Source: Symsagittifera roscoffensis
Taxonomy: Eukaryota; Xenacoelomorpha; Acoela; Convolutidae
Assembly (NCBI RefSeq): GCF_963678635.1
Contig: NC_087069.1
Location: 35,445,959 to 35,509,958, forward strand
DNA: 64,000 bases
Direction of reading: 5' to 3'
Shown: positions 1 to 10,530 of the stretch, piece after piece
Position numbering within the stretch: the stretch's first letter is position 1
How the letters are laid out: the number at the start of each line of letters is the position of its first letter
Made by a program: the position numbers and the translations under genes
The notes under the pieces: model-generated
Database searches by the model: none
What the model was told of the DNA's origin: nothing
The model's input: only the letters and a program-made list of their open reading frames with translations

Positions 1-15
1 AAAAATATATAAGGA

Positions 16-690
16 CTAAATTTTCAGTGTTAACTCCCTGCTCCTGAACTCGTCTTGCGTGTTCAAGCCCGGTTTCTCTTTCCTGATATGTATTGCCTCT
101 AGTGTTAGCAACTTTGATTGGTTGTTTGGCCTATCTATAATTTCCCAACTAAGATCTGCGCTATTTCCCTCAAATTGGCATTGTTGAAGGTGGAGGCCTA
201 CCGGTGAGTCTGCTTTCTTATATTCCTCAATTCTAGTGACCAAATGTCGAACAGTTTGTCCGACATAGGTGGAAGTGCATCCACTACATGACAGTTTATA
301 AACCACTCTTGACTTGAGGTCATTAGAAAATGCTGACTTCAGTGATGGTAAAAATGATTGTAGTTTTCTTGTGGTGAAAACCACTTGAACGTTAGTTTAT
401 TTTTGTAACTTGTTAGCAAAATATTGGCTCTGGTTACCTCTATATTGCACCATCAGCATTGGGGGCTTCCCATCCTTTGTTGATTGAACTGACAAACCCC
501 TGTCACTATCCAGGGGCTTGCCCTTACACTCGATGATCTTGCACAAGGCGTCTGAAGCCACCTTTGCGGACCAATTTTCAGGGTACTGATTTGTCAGCCA
601 TTGCGCCCTATTAGTTTCCATAGCCTTATCAAATTGCTCCCAGCTAGATGTACTCCTAAAAACCCCTGAGTACAGTGCCTTGGATAACAC
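16..690 (-). pseudogene. Penelope-like element 3' end with GIY-YIG endonuclease, unit 1
   Basis: Two minus-strand ORFs, 397-690 (97 aa) and 16-384 (122 aa), are separated by one stop and lie in the order expected for the C-terminus of a Penelope-like retroelement. The second has a GIY-YIG nuclease core: an RVVYKLSC segment (the GIY equivalent), a Cys-x2-Cys pair, then TYVGQT followed by Arg (the YIG equivalent). The first matches the connecting region after the reverse transcriptase. No reverse transcriptase lies upstream, so this is a 5'-truncated dead copy. Bacterial UvrC-type proteins share the fold, but the context favours a Penelope-like element. Confidence 0.75.
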
Positions 691-810
691 TACGCTTATA
701 CTGAGTTGGGGCGCAGCTTCTATAGTTCAGTATAGTCCCTGTATCTGTTGGTTTTTGATACCAACTCTGACTGGTATCAACTCTGACTTCTGACTTCACC
801 AACTCTGACT

Positions 811-935
811 TCACCGTTTTGCCAATCGTTGCAATAACGCTCTTATTCCTTCAAAATCGCCAATTCGGAAGGTTCGCTGCTAAAAACTCGCTTCTGCTGA
901 ATCTGCATTTTGGTCCATTCTGGTCGAATGTCACA
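811..935 (-). repeat. Inverted 5' fragment of the LTR family, unit 1
   Basis: Read on the minus strand from 935, this starts TGTGACATTCGACCAGAATG, the same start as the 5' LTR at 9052. It follows that LTR with moderate divergence for about 120 bases, to the CACCG segment near 811. Copies lie at about 4382-4506 and 7988-8112 in units 2 and 3. It directly abuts the Penelope-like fragment. Confidence 0.7.
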
Positions 936-1312
936 AAAACACAAGCTGTAAATTTGAACAAAGAAATCTATTTAATAAGTTTATCACAACAATTATAACG
1001 ATCGATTTTAGATGTGTTTTTCTGCCGATAAATTTTTTCGGTCGGCTTGGTTTCCAATTGGTAAGTTTGCTCATGTAATTGAAAAAGACTTCAACTTTTG
1101 TCATCTTCTTTTATCATTATCATTTCCATATCTAGAAAATTCCAAGGATTTTGACTGGAATACGTGATGAAGGGTCTCCTGACTGTAACTTCGGTTACTA
1201 TGATACTTTTGACCTTCTGGTTACTCTTTAAAAAAAATCGAGAAACTTAAACGTTTACTATGATACTTTTGACCTTCTGATTACCCTTTAAAAAAATGAA
1301 AAACTTAAACAG

Positions 1313-2213
1313 TGTGACATTCGACCAGAATGGCCAAAATGCAATTTATGCGCACTTCGAATTTTTAGCAGTAAGCCTTCCGGATTGATGATTATTAAGA
1401 ATTAAGAACGTTATTGGAACGATTGGCCAAACGGTGAGGGCTAGAATATTCTGGTATTTTAAAACTTCAAAAATTCGAATTATGACGTCATATTTCTGAG
1501 AAACGTCAGAAACGGCCAATTTGACTAAAACGAGAAAGAAAAACAGAACAACATTAGCTGCGCTAGCTACAACAACGAAATTGAGATCGGAAAACGACAA
1601 CGAATTACTGAGTAACAGAAGAACACTCCGAGTTGCAACTATTGTGAAGGACAGCCTTGCGAAGGGTGAAGGACAGCCTTCCGGATCACGAGGAAATCAG
1701 GATTAGCGAGCTTGATCCAGCGGATTCATCAATCCGGAAGGGTAAAGGAACTAAAACTTTCATCCTGTTGCATAAACTTTTAGCTTCCTGTCATGTCCTG
1801 ACTTGAATTTAATTAATATCTTGATTCATTTTGATAAGGATGAGAAGCTAGGAGTTGGGGGAAAGGGTTGATCCATCTTCGATGGAGATGATAATTTTTA
1901 TCTACTGAACAAAAACAATAGTGATGTAATAAATAGTAGTAGCCCTGTTCTTAGGAGTGACCTCGTGGTCTGGGGATACTGAGACCCAGCCATGAGCTCA
2001 CTATTTCTGCATGTAATCTAGTTAATTTGAGTGTTTTGACCGAAGCCGAAAGCAGTAACGTTTTTGTCGACCCGATGTTAGAAAAGACCACCGAAAAGTA
2101 CTGGCTTGGTAGAGACGGTGAAAAGCATGCAAAGCTCTGTTTAGACGCTAGCCAGTCGTCTTAAGACCTAGTTTTGTTTTCCGTCGATATGTATCTTCTG
2201 GGCGAATGTTACA
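1313..2213 (+). repeat. Solo LTR, plus strand, unit 1
   Basis: The sequence begins TGTGACATTCG and ends CGAATGTTACA, an 11-base terminal inverted repeat with one mismatch, and is about 900 bases long. CAG flanks it on both sides (1310-1312 and 2214-2216), which fits a 3-base target duplication. It is a diverged relative of the 5' LTR at 9052. It contains the CCTTCCGGAT / ATCCGGAAGG stem at 1677-1686 and 1732-1741. No internal element region is attached on this strand, so it is a solo LTR. Confidence 0.8.
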
Positions 2214-2303
2214 CAGTTCATCTTCCTAAGGACCATATCATTTTGTCATACCTTTGTTTCAGTGCTATGTTGATCCCGATTAATTTCCACTGCTTCTTCT
2301 GGG

Positions 2304-3262
2304 ATTCACGGTAATCCGGAAGGCTTCCGCGTTCCGAACTACCCTTCCGGCCCGGCGGCTTAGGCCTATTAAGGGCGTTAAGGTGAGCATCCGCTCGGCG
2401 CGGAGTGCTCGTTAACGGTTCTGCCGGTCATGATGTTAAAAATGAATAACACCCAGGAGCGCCATAAAAACATCAATGTAACATTCGCCCGGCAGATACA
2501 TATCGAAGGAAAACAAAACTAACTCTTAAGACGACTGGCTAACGTCTAAACAGAGCTTTGCATGCTTTTCACCGTCTCTACCAAGCCAGTACTTTTCGGT
2601 GGTCTTTTCTAACATCGGGTCGACAATAACGTTACTGCTTTCGGCTTCGGTCAAAACACTCAAATTAACTAGATTACATGCAGAAATAGTGAGCTCATGG
2701 CTGGGTCTCAGTATCCCCAGTCACTCCTAAAATCAGGGCTACTACTACTTATTGAATTATTATTGTTTTTGTTCAGCAGATAAAAACCATCATCTCCGTC
2801 GAAGATGGATCAACCCTTTCCCCCAACTCCTAGCTTCTCATCCTAGCAAAAATAATTCAGATGTTAAATAATTTCAACTCAGGACATGACAGGGAAAGTC
2901 AATGAAAGTTAATAAAAGTTCCAGTCCCGAGACCCCTCCGGATTCCTGAATCCGGGGAAATAAGGCCCTCATCCTCCCTCCGGAAGGCCGTCTTCCACCC
3001 TTCACCGCTGTTCGCAACGGCCCTGCAACTACTGTAGCGACACAATAACTGCAACTCGCAGCGGTCTCTGCTACTTCTGCCTTTCGCTGCTGCCCTTCGA
3101 TCACAATTCCTGCTGTTAACGCTATCGCAACCAATGTTGTTGTGTTTTTCTTCCGGTTTTCTGCCAAAATGGCCGTTTCTGACGTTTCTCAGAAATATGA
3201 AGTCACACTTCAAAAACTTAAAAATTTGAAACACCAGAATATTCTAGCTTTCACCGTTTTGA
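2304..3262 (-). repeat. Inverted retrotransposon interior plus LTR, unit 1
   Basis: On the minus strand, 3262-2477 matches the LTR family, missing about its first 120 bases, and ends CGAATGTTACA at 2477. Next, 2476-2304 matches the first 173 bases of the interior of the giant element (9972-10144). With the solo LTR at 1313-2213 it forms a head-to-head inverted repeat with arms of about 0.8 kb and a spacer of about 260 bases. The junction with flank is at 2305/2306, where the third unit (31856) continues into other sequence. Confidence 0.78.
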
Positions 3263-3586
3263 AGAAATTTTTGCTAAAAAGTAAATTTCAAACGTTTTTG
3301 CAACTATGTGCATCGTCAGGATTTTTACAATAAACTACTCTAAATGACGATAAAACATCAATTTACAAATGTTATTTACAATAATTCACATACAATTTGG
3401 TTCTAAACCATCAAGATAAAAAATTAGCCAATCACAGTTGACCTCTAAATTACTATTAAGATTAAAATACTTTCAGCCTCTAAAATTAATTAAACATTTT
3501 TAAATTAATTTGCCTGGAAATTTCTGAGTCATAATTTCGATTTAGACATGTACGTTTTGAATAAAAAACCAAAAAATATATAAGGA

Positions 3587-4261
3587 CTAAATTTTCAGTG
3601 TTAACTCCCTGCTCCTGAACTCGTCTTGCGTGTTCAAGCCCGGTTTCTCTTTCCTGATATGTATTGCCTCTAGTGTTAGCAACTTTGATTGGTTGTTTGG
3701 CCTATCTATAATTTCCCAACTAAGATCTGCGCTATTTCCCTCAAATTGGCATTGTTGAAGGTGGAGGCCTACCGGTGAGTCTGCTTTCTTATATTCCTCA
3801 ATTCTAGTGACCAAATGTCGAACAGTTTGTCCGACATAGGTGGAAGTGCATCCACTACATGACAGTTTATAAACCACTCTTGACTTGAGGTCATTAGAAA
3901 ATGCTGACTTCAGTGATGGTAAAAATGATTGTAGTTTTCTTGTGGTGAAAACCACTTGAACGTTAGTTTATTTTTGTAACTTGTTAGCAAAATATTGGCT
4001 CTGGTTACCTCTATATTGCACCATCAGCATTGGGGGCTTCCCATCCTTTGTTGATTGAACTGACAAACCCCTGTCACTATCCAGGGGCTTGCCCTTACAC
4101 TCGATGATCTTGCACAAGGCGTCTGAAGCCACCTTTGCGGACCAATTTTCAGGGTACTGATTTGTCAGCCATTGCGCCCTATTAGTTTCCATAGCCTTAT
4201 CAAATTGCTCCCAGCTAGATGTACTCCTAAAAACCCCTGAGTACAGTGCCTTGGATAACAC
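3587..4261 (-). pseudogene. Penelope-like element 3' end, unit 2
   Basis: This is a copy of the fragment in unit 1, with the same two minus-strand ORFs (3968-4261 and 3587-3955) and identical predicted proteins. It contains the GIY-YIG nuclease core and lacks the reverse transcriptase. It was copied as part of the 3.6 kb unit and was not inserted independently. Confidence 0.75.
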
Positions 4262-4884
4262 TACGCTTATACTGAGTTGGGGCGCAGCTTCTATAGTTCA
4301 GTATAGTCCCTGTATCTGTTGGTTTTTGATACCAACTCTGACTGGTATCAACTCTGACTTCTGACTTCACCAACTCTGACTTCACCGTTTTGCCAATCGT
4401 TGCAATAACGCTCTTATTCCTTCAAAATCGCCAATTCGGAAGGTTCGCTGCTAAAAACTCGCTTCTGCTGAATCTGCATTTTGGTCCATTCTGGTCGAAT
4501 GTCACAAAAACACAAGCTGTAAATTTGAACAAAGAAATCTATTTAATAAGTTTATCACAACAATTATAACGATCGATTTTAGATGTGTTTTTCTGCCGAT
4601 AAATTTTTTCGGTCGGCTTGGTTTCCAATTGGTAAGTTTGCTCATGTAATTGAAAAAGACTTCAACTTTTGTCATCTTCTTTTATCATTATCATTTCCAT
4701 ATCTAGAAAATTCCAAGGATTTTGACTGGAATACGTGATGAAGGGTCTCCTGACTGTAACTTCGGTTACTATGATACTTTTGACCTTCTGGTTACTCTTT
4801 AAAAAAAATCGAGAAACTTAAACGTTTACTATGATACTTTTGACCTTCTGATTACCCTTTAAAAAAAATGAAAAACTTAAACAG

Positions 4885-5808
4885 TGTGACATTCGACCAG
4901 AATGGCCAAAATGCAATTTATGCGCACTTCGAATTTTTAGCAGTAAGCCTTCCGGATTGATGATTATTAAGAATTAAGAACGTTATTGGAACGATTGGCC
5001 AAACGGTGAGGGCTAGAATATTCTGGTATTTTAAAACTTCAAAAATTCGAATTATGACGTCATATTTCTGAGAAACGTCAGAAACGGCCATTTTGACTAA
5101 AACGAGAAAGAAAAACAGAACAACATTAGCTGCGCTAGCTACAACAACGAAATTGAGATCGGAAAACGACAACGAATTACTGAGTAACAGAAGAACACTC
5201 CGAGTTGCAACTATTGTGCTGCTACAATAGTTGCAAGGCCGTTGCGAGCAACGGTGAAGGGTGAAGGACAGCCTTCCGGATCACGAGGAAATCAGGATTA
5301 GCGAGCTTGATCCAGCGGATTCATCAATCCGGAAGGGTAAAGGAACTAAAACTTTCATCCTGTTGCATAAACTTTTAGCTTCCTGTCATGTCCTGACTTG
5401 AATTTAATTAATATCTTGATTCATTTTGATAAGGATGAGAAGCTAGGAGTTGGGGGAAAGGGTTGATCCATCTTCGATGGAGATGATAATTTTTATCTAC
5501 TGAACAAAAACAATAGTGATGTAATAAATAGTAGTAGCCCTGTTCTTAGGAGTGACCTCGTGGTCTGGGGATACTGAGACCCAGCCATGAGCTCACTATT
5601 TCTGCATGTAATCTAGTTAATTTGAGTGTTTTGACCGAAGCCGAAAGCAGTAACGTTTTTGTCGACCCGATGTTAGAAAAGACCACCGAAAAGTACTGGC
5701 TTGGTAGAGACGGTGAAAAGCATGCAAAGCTCTGTTTAGACGCTAGCCAGTCGTCTTAAGACCTAGTTTTGTTTTCCGTCGATATGTATCTTCTGGGCGA
5801 ATGTTACA
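4885..5808 (+). repeat. Solo LTR, plus strand, unit 2
   Basis: Same LTR as at 1313-2213, with the same CAG flanks (4882-4884, 5809-5811). It keeps a block around 5219-5256 that unit 1 lacks, so unit 1 carries a deletion there. Confidence 0.8.
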
Positions 5809-5898
5809 CAGTTCATCTTCCTAAGGACCATATCATTTTGTCATACCTTTGTTTCAGTGCTATGTTGATCCCGATTAATTTCCACTGCTTCTTCTGGG

Positions 5899-6866
5899 AT
5901 TCACGGTAATCCGGAAGGCTTCCGCGTTCCGAACTACCCTTCCGGCCCGGCGGCTTAGGCCTATTAAGGGCGTTAAGGTGAGCATCCGCTCGGCGCGGAG
6001 TGCTCGTTAACGGTTCTGCCGGTCATGATGTTAAAAACGAATAACACCCAGGAGCGCCATAAAAACATCAATGTAACATTCGCCCGGAAGATACATATCG
6101 AAGGAAAACAAAACTAACTCTTAAGACGACTGGCTAACGTCTAAACAGAGCTTTGCATGCTTTTCGCCGTCTCTACCAAGCCAGTACTTTTCGGTGGTCT
6201 TTTCTAACATCGGGTCGACAATAACGTTACTGCTTTCGGCTTCGGTCAAAACACTCAAATTAACTAGATTACATGCAGAAATAGTGAGCTCATGGCTGGG
6301 TCTCAGTATCCCCAGACCACGAGGTCACTCCTAAAATCAGGGCTACTACTACTTATTGAATTATTATTGTTTTTGTTCAGCAGATAAAAATCATCATCTC
6401 CGTCGAAGATGGATCAACCCTTTCCCCCAACTCCTAGCTTCTCATCCTAGCAAAAATAATTCAGATGTTAATTAATTTCAACTCAGGACATGACAGGGAA
6501 AGTCAATGAAAGTTAATAAAAGTTCCAGTCCCGAGACCCCTCCGGATTCCTGAATCCGGGGAAATAAGGCCCTCATCCTCCCTCCGGAAGGCCGTCTTCC
6601 ACCCTTCACCGCTGTTCGCAACGGCCCTGCAACTACTGTAGCGACACAATAACTGCAACTCGCAGCGGTCTCTGCTACTTCTGCCTTTCGCTGCTGCCCT
6701 TCGATCACAATTCCTGCTGTTAACGCTATCGCAACCAATGTTGTTGTGTTTTTCTTCCGGTTTTCTGCCAAAATGGCCGTTTCTGACGTTTCTCAGAAAT
6801 ATGAAGTCACACTTCAAAAACTTAAAAATTTGAAACACCAGAATATTCTAGCTTTCACCGTTTTGA
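5899..6866 (-). repeat. Inverted retrotransposon interior plus LTR, unit 2
   Basis: Copy of the inverted segment of unit 1. The LTR end is at 6072 on the minus strand and the interior fragment is 6071-5899. It includes a short stretch (ACCACGAGGT, near 6316) that is deleted in unit 1. Confidence 0.77.
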
Positions 6867-7189
6867 AGAAATTTTTGCTAAAAAGTAAATTTCAAACGTT
6901 TTTGCAACTATGTGCATCGTCAGGATTTTTACAATAAACTACTCTAAATGACGATAAAACATCAATTTACAAATGTTATTTACAATAATTCACATACAAT
7001 TTGGTTCTAAACCATCAAGATAAAAAATTAGCCAATCACAGTTGACCTCTAAATTACTATAAGATTAAAATACTTTCAGCCTCTAAAATTAATTAAACAT
7101 TTTTAAATTAATTTGCCTGGAAATTTCTGAGTCATAATTTCGATTTAGACATGTACGTTTTGAATAAAAAACCAAAAAATATATAAGGA

Positions 7190-7867
7190 CTAAATTTTCA
7201 GTGTTAACTCCCTGCTCCTGAACTCGTCTTGCGTGTTCAAGCCCGGTTTTCTCTTTCCTGATATGTATTGCCTCTAGTGTTAGCAACTTTGATTGGTTGT
7301 TTGGCCTATCTATAATTTCCCAACTAAGATCTGCGCTATTTCCCTCAAAATTGGCATTGTTGAAGGTGGAGGCCTACCGGTGAGTCTGCTTTCTTATATT
7401 CCTCAATTCTAGTGACCAAATGTCGAACAGTTTGTCCGACATAGGTGGAAGTGCATCCACTACATGACAGTTTATAAACCACTCTTGACTTGAGGTCATT
7501 AGAAAATGCTGACTTCAGTGATGGTAAAAATGATTGTAGTTTTCTTGTGGTGAAAACCACTTGAACGTTAGTTTATTTTTGTAACTTGTTAGCAAAATAT
7601 TGGCTCTGGTTACCTCTATATTGCACCATCAGCATTGGGGGCTTCCCATCCTTTGTTGCATTGAACTGACAAACCCCTGTCACTATCCAGGGGCTTGCCC
7701 TTACACTCGATGATCTTGCACAAGGCGTCTGAAGCCACCTTTGCGGACCAATTTTCAGGGTACTGATTTGTCAGCCATTGCGCCCTATTAATTTCCATAG
7801 CCTTATCAAATTGCTCCCAGCTAGATGTACTCCTAAAAACCCCTGAGTACAGTGCCTTGGATAACAC
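7190..7867 (-). pseudogene. Penelope-like element 3' end, unit 3, with frameshifts
   Basis: The third copy differs from units 1 and 2 by three single-base insertions (near 7249, 7350 and 7660). They break the GIY-YIG frame into pieces (7345-7560 and a shifted tail) and change the end of the upstream ORF (7616-7867). The other two copies stay open, so either this copy decayed faster or the others were homogenised. Confidence 0.72.
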
Positions 7868-8490
7868 TACGCTTATACTGAGTTGGGGCGCAGCTTCTAT
7901 AGTTCAGTATAGTCCCTGTATCTGTTGGTTTTTGATACCAACTCTGACTGGTATCAACTCTGACTTCTGACTTCACCAACTCTGACTTCACCGTTTTGCC
8001 AATCGTTGCAATAACGCTCTTATTCCTTCAAAATCGCCAATTCGGAAGGTTCGCTGCTAAAAAATCGCTTCTGCTGAATCTGCATTTTGGTCCATTCTGG
8101 TCGAATGTCACAAAAACACAAGCTGTAAATTTGAACAAAGAAATCTATTTAATAAGTTTATCACAACAATTATAACGATCGATTTTAGATGTGTTTTTCT
8201 GCCGATAAATTTTTTCGGTCGGCTTGGTTTCCAATTGGTAAGTTTGCTCATGTAATTGAAAAAGACTTCAACTTTTGTCATCTTCTTTTATCATTATCAT
8301 TTCCATATCTAGAAAATTCCAAGGATTTTGACTGGAATACGTGATGAAGGGTCTCCTGACTGTAACTTCGGTTACTATGATACTTTTGACCTTCTGGTTA
8401 CTCTTTAAAAAAAATCGAGAAACTTAAACGTTTACTATGATACTTTTGACCTTCTGATTACCCTTTAAAAAAAATGAAAAACTTAAACAG

Positions 8491-9051
8491 TGTGACATTC
8501 GACCAGAATGGCCAAAATGCAATTTATGCGGACTTCGAATTTTTAGCAGTAAGCCTTCCGGATTGATGATTATTAAGAATTAAGAACGTTATTGGAACGA
8601 TTGGCCAAACGGTGAGGGCTAGAATATTCTGGTATTTTAAAACTTCAAAAATTCGAATTATGACGTCATATTTCTGAGAAACGTCAGAAACGGCCATTTT
8701 GACTAAAACGAGAAAGAAAAACAGAACAACATTAGCTGCGCTAGCTACAACAACGAAATTGAGATCGGAAAACGACAACGAATTACTGAGTAACAGAAGA
8801 ACACTCCGAGTTGCAACTATTGTGCTGCTACAATAGTTGCAAGGCCGTTGCGAGCAACGGTGAAGGGTGAAGGACAGCCTTCCGGATCACGAGGAAATCA
8901 GGATTAGCGAGCTTGATCCAGCGGATTCATCAATCCGGAAGGGTAAAGGAACTAAAACTTTCATCCTGTTGCATAAACTTTTAGCTTCCTGTCATGTCCT
9001 GACTTGAATTTAATTAATATCTTGATTCATTTTGATAAGGATGAGAAGCTA
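8491..9051 (+). repeat. Solo LTR of unit 3, left part, split by insertion
   Basis: Starts TGTGACATTCG after the same CAG flank as the other units and follows their LTR to GAGAAGCTA at 9051. The giant retrotransposon begins at the next base. The rest of this LTR is at 31402-31764. Confidence 0.85.
9049..9051. other. Target site duplication, left copy (CTA)
   Basis: CTA at 9049-9051 precedes the 5' LTR and CTA at 31399-31401 follows the 3' LTR. Removing the element and one CTA restores the uninterrupted LTR seen at 1840-1860 in unit 1. A 4-base duplication would need one mismatch. Confidence 0.75.
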
Positions 9052-9971
9052 TGTGACATTCGACCAGAATGGCCAAAATGCAATTTATGCAGGATTCGAA
9101 TTTTGAGCAGGAAGCCTTCCGAGTTGACGATTTCGAAGGATTAGCGACGTTATTGGAACGTTTAGCCAAACGGTGAGGGCTAGAATATTCTAGTATTTTA
9201 AATTTTCAAAAATTCGAATGATGACGTTACATTTCTGAGAAATGCTGAAACGGCCATTTTAACAAAAAGCGAGTGAAAAACAGAACAACTTTTATCTGCG
9301 ATTGCGAACAGTACGAAAATCGAGAAAGAAAAACGACAACGAACTACAGAATAGCAGAGAACGTTCCAAGTTGCAACTATTGTGCTGCTACATAAGTTGC
9401 AAGGCCGTTGCCAACAACGGTGAAGGGTGAGAACCAGCCTTCCGGATTGGTGTGAAATTGAACTTGAGGAGCTTGATTCACTGGATTCGAGAATCCGGAA
9501 GGGTTTCGGGACTGGAACTTTTAGCCTTTTATTCAAACTTTTAGCTTCTTGTCATGTCCTGAATTGAATTTAATTAACAACTGGATTCGTTTTGATAAGG
9601 ATGAGAAGCTAGGAGTTGGGGGAAAGGGTTGATCCATCTTCGATGGAGATGATGATTTTTATCTACTGAACAAAAACAATAGTAATATAATAAGTAGTAG
9701 CCCTGTTTTTAGGAGTGACCTCGTGGTCTGGGGATACTGAGACCCAGCCATGAGCTCACTAATTTTGCATGTAATTCAGTTAATTTGAGCGTTCTGGTCG
9801 AAGCCGGAGAACAGTAACGTTTTTGTCGACCTGATGTAAGAAAGACCACCGAAAAGTACTGGCTTGGTAGAGACGGTGAAAAACATGCAAAGCTCTGTTT
9901 AGACGATAGCCAGTCGTCTTAAGACTTAGTTTTGTTATCCGTCGATATGTATCTTCCGGGCGAATGTTACA
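9052..9971 (+). repeat. 5' LTR of the giant retrotransposon
   Basis: The LTR is 920 bases, TGTGACATTCG to CGAATGTTACA. Over 9299-9971 it matches 30726-31398, the same 673-base length with about a dozen substitutions, so the insertion is fairly young. An 11-base perfect inverted pair, CCTTCCGGATT (9438-9448) and AATCCGGAAGG (9492-9502), could form a stem-loop. A TATA-like element is clearest in the 3' copy (TATATAAA near 30957). Confidence 0.88.
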
Positions 9972-9983
9972 TGTATGTTTTTA

Positions 9984-9998
9984 TGGCGCTCCTGGGTG
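9984..9998 (+). promoter_or_regulatory. Candidate primer binding site
   Basis: TGGCGCTCCTGGGTG lies 12 bases after the LTR end. It is conserved in the inverted truncated copies (near 2460 and 6055). Its complement would fit a tRNA ending CAGGAGC-G-CCA. The 12-base gap is longer than usual and I could not assign the tRNA. Confidence 0.35.
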
Positions 9999-10530
9999 TT
10001 ATTCTTTCGTAACATCATGACCGGCGGAACCGTTAACGAGCACTCCGCGCCGAGCGGATGCTCACATTAACGCCCTTAATAGGCCTAAACTGCCGGGGCG
10101 GAAGGGTAGTTCGGAACGCGGAAGCCTTCCGGATTGCCGTGAATAGTTTTTTAACCTAGTTAAGACCGAAAATTCATGAACCAGGAAGGGTGGGGGGAAT
10201 CGCGAACCCCTCGTCCCCTGAGTGGTTTGTGACCAAAAACATTTAAAGATATAAGTAAAACCAAACAAAAAGTAGTATAGTACCCAAGAAAAACAAAAAA
10301 CATAAAAAATTACCGAAAAAACCAAAAACAGTAAAAAAGTAGAAAATCAGTAGAAATCATCCCCCCAGACAAGATGTGATTCAACCCCCCCGTTTGTTGT
10401 TGATAGATATATTGTTATTACAGGCATTTATATCAGTCAGGATTGTTACGATCAGTTTTGTAGCCCGTTTGTGAGGCTTGTACTGTAGGGTTATTTGAGC
10501 ATTTAAGCACGTTAATGGTAAATTGCGCTC

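Larger units (their letters stand above)
1..9051. repeat. Tandem array of a 3.6 kb composite transposon unit
   Basis: Position 1 realigns at 3572 and again at 7175, so the periods are 3571 and 3603 bases. The 32-base difference is mostly one block present in units 2 and 3 (around 5219) and missing in unit 1. Each unit holds, in order: a minus-strand Penelope-like 3' end, a short inverted LTR 5' fragment, about 375 bases of flank, and a solo LTR on the plus strand. Units 1 and 2 continue with 92 bases of flank, an inverted piece of retrotransposon interior plus LTR, and about 310 bases of AT-rich sequence. The units are nearly identical, so the amplification is recent or an assembly artefact. 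Unit 3 is split by the giant element and resumes at 31399-31856. Confidence 0.92.

Noticed and set aside
1346-1706. ORFs on both strands within the solo LTR (also in units 2 and 3)
   Set aside because: They lie wholly inside the LTR, overlap each other on opposite strands and show no domain.
2874-3333. Repeated ORFs of 97, 111 and 63 aa in the inverted LTR
   Set aside because: Overlapping frames on both strands in a non-coding LTR; they repeat only because the unit repeats.
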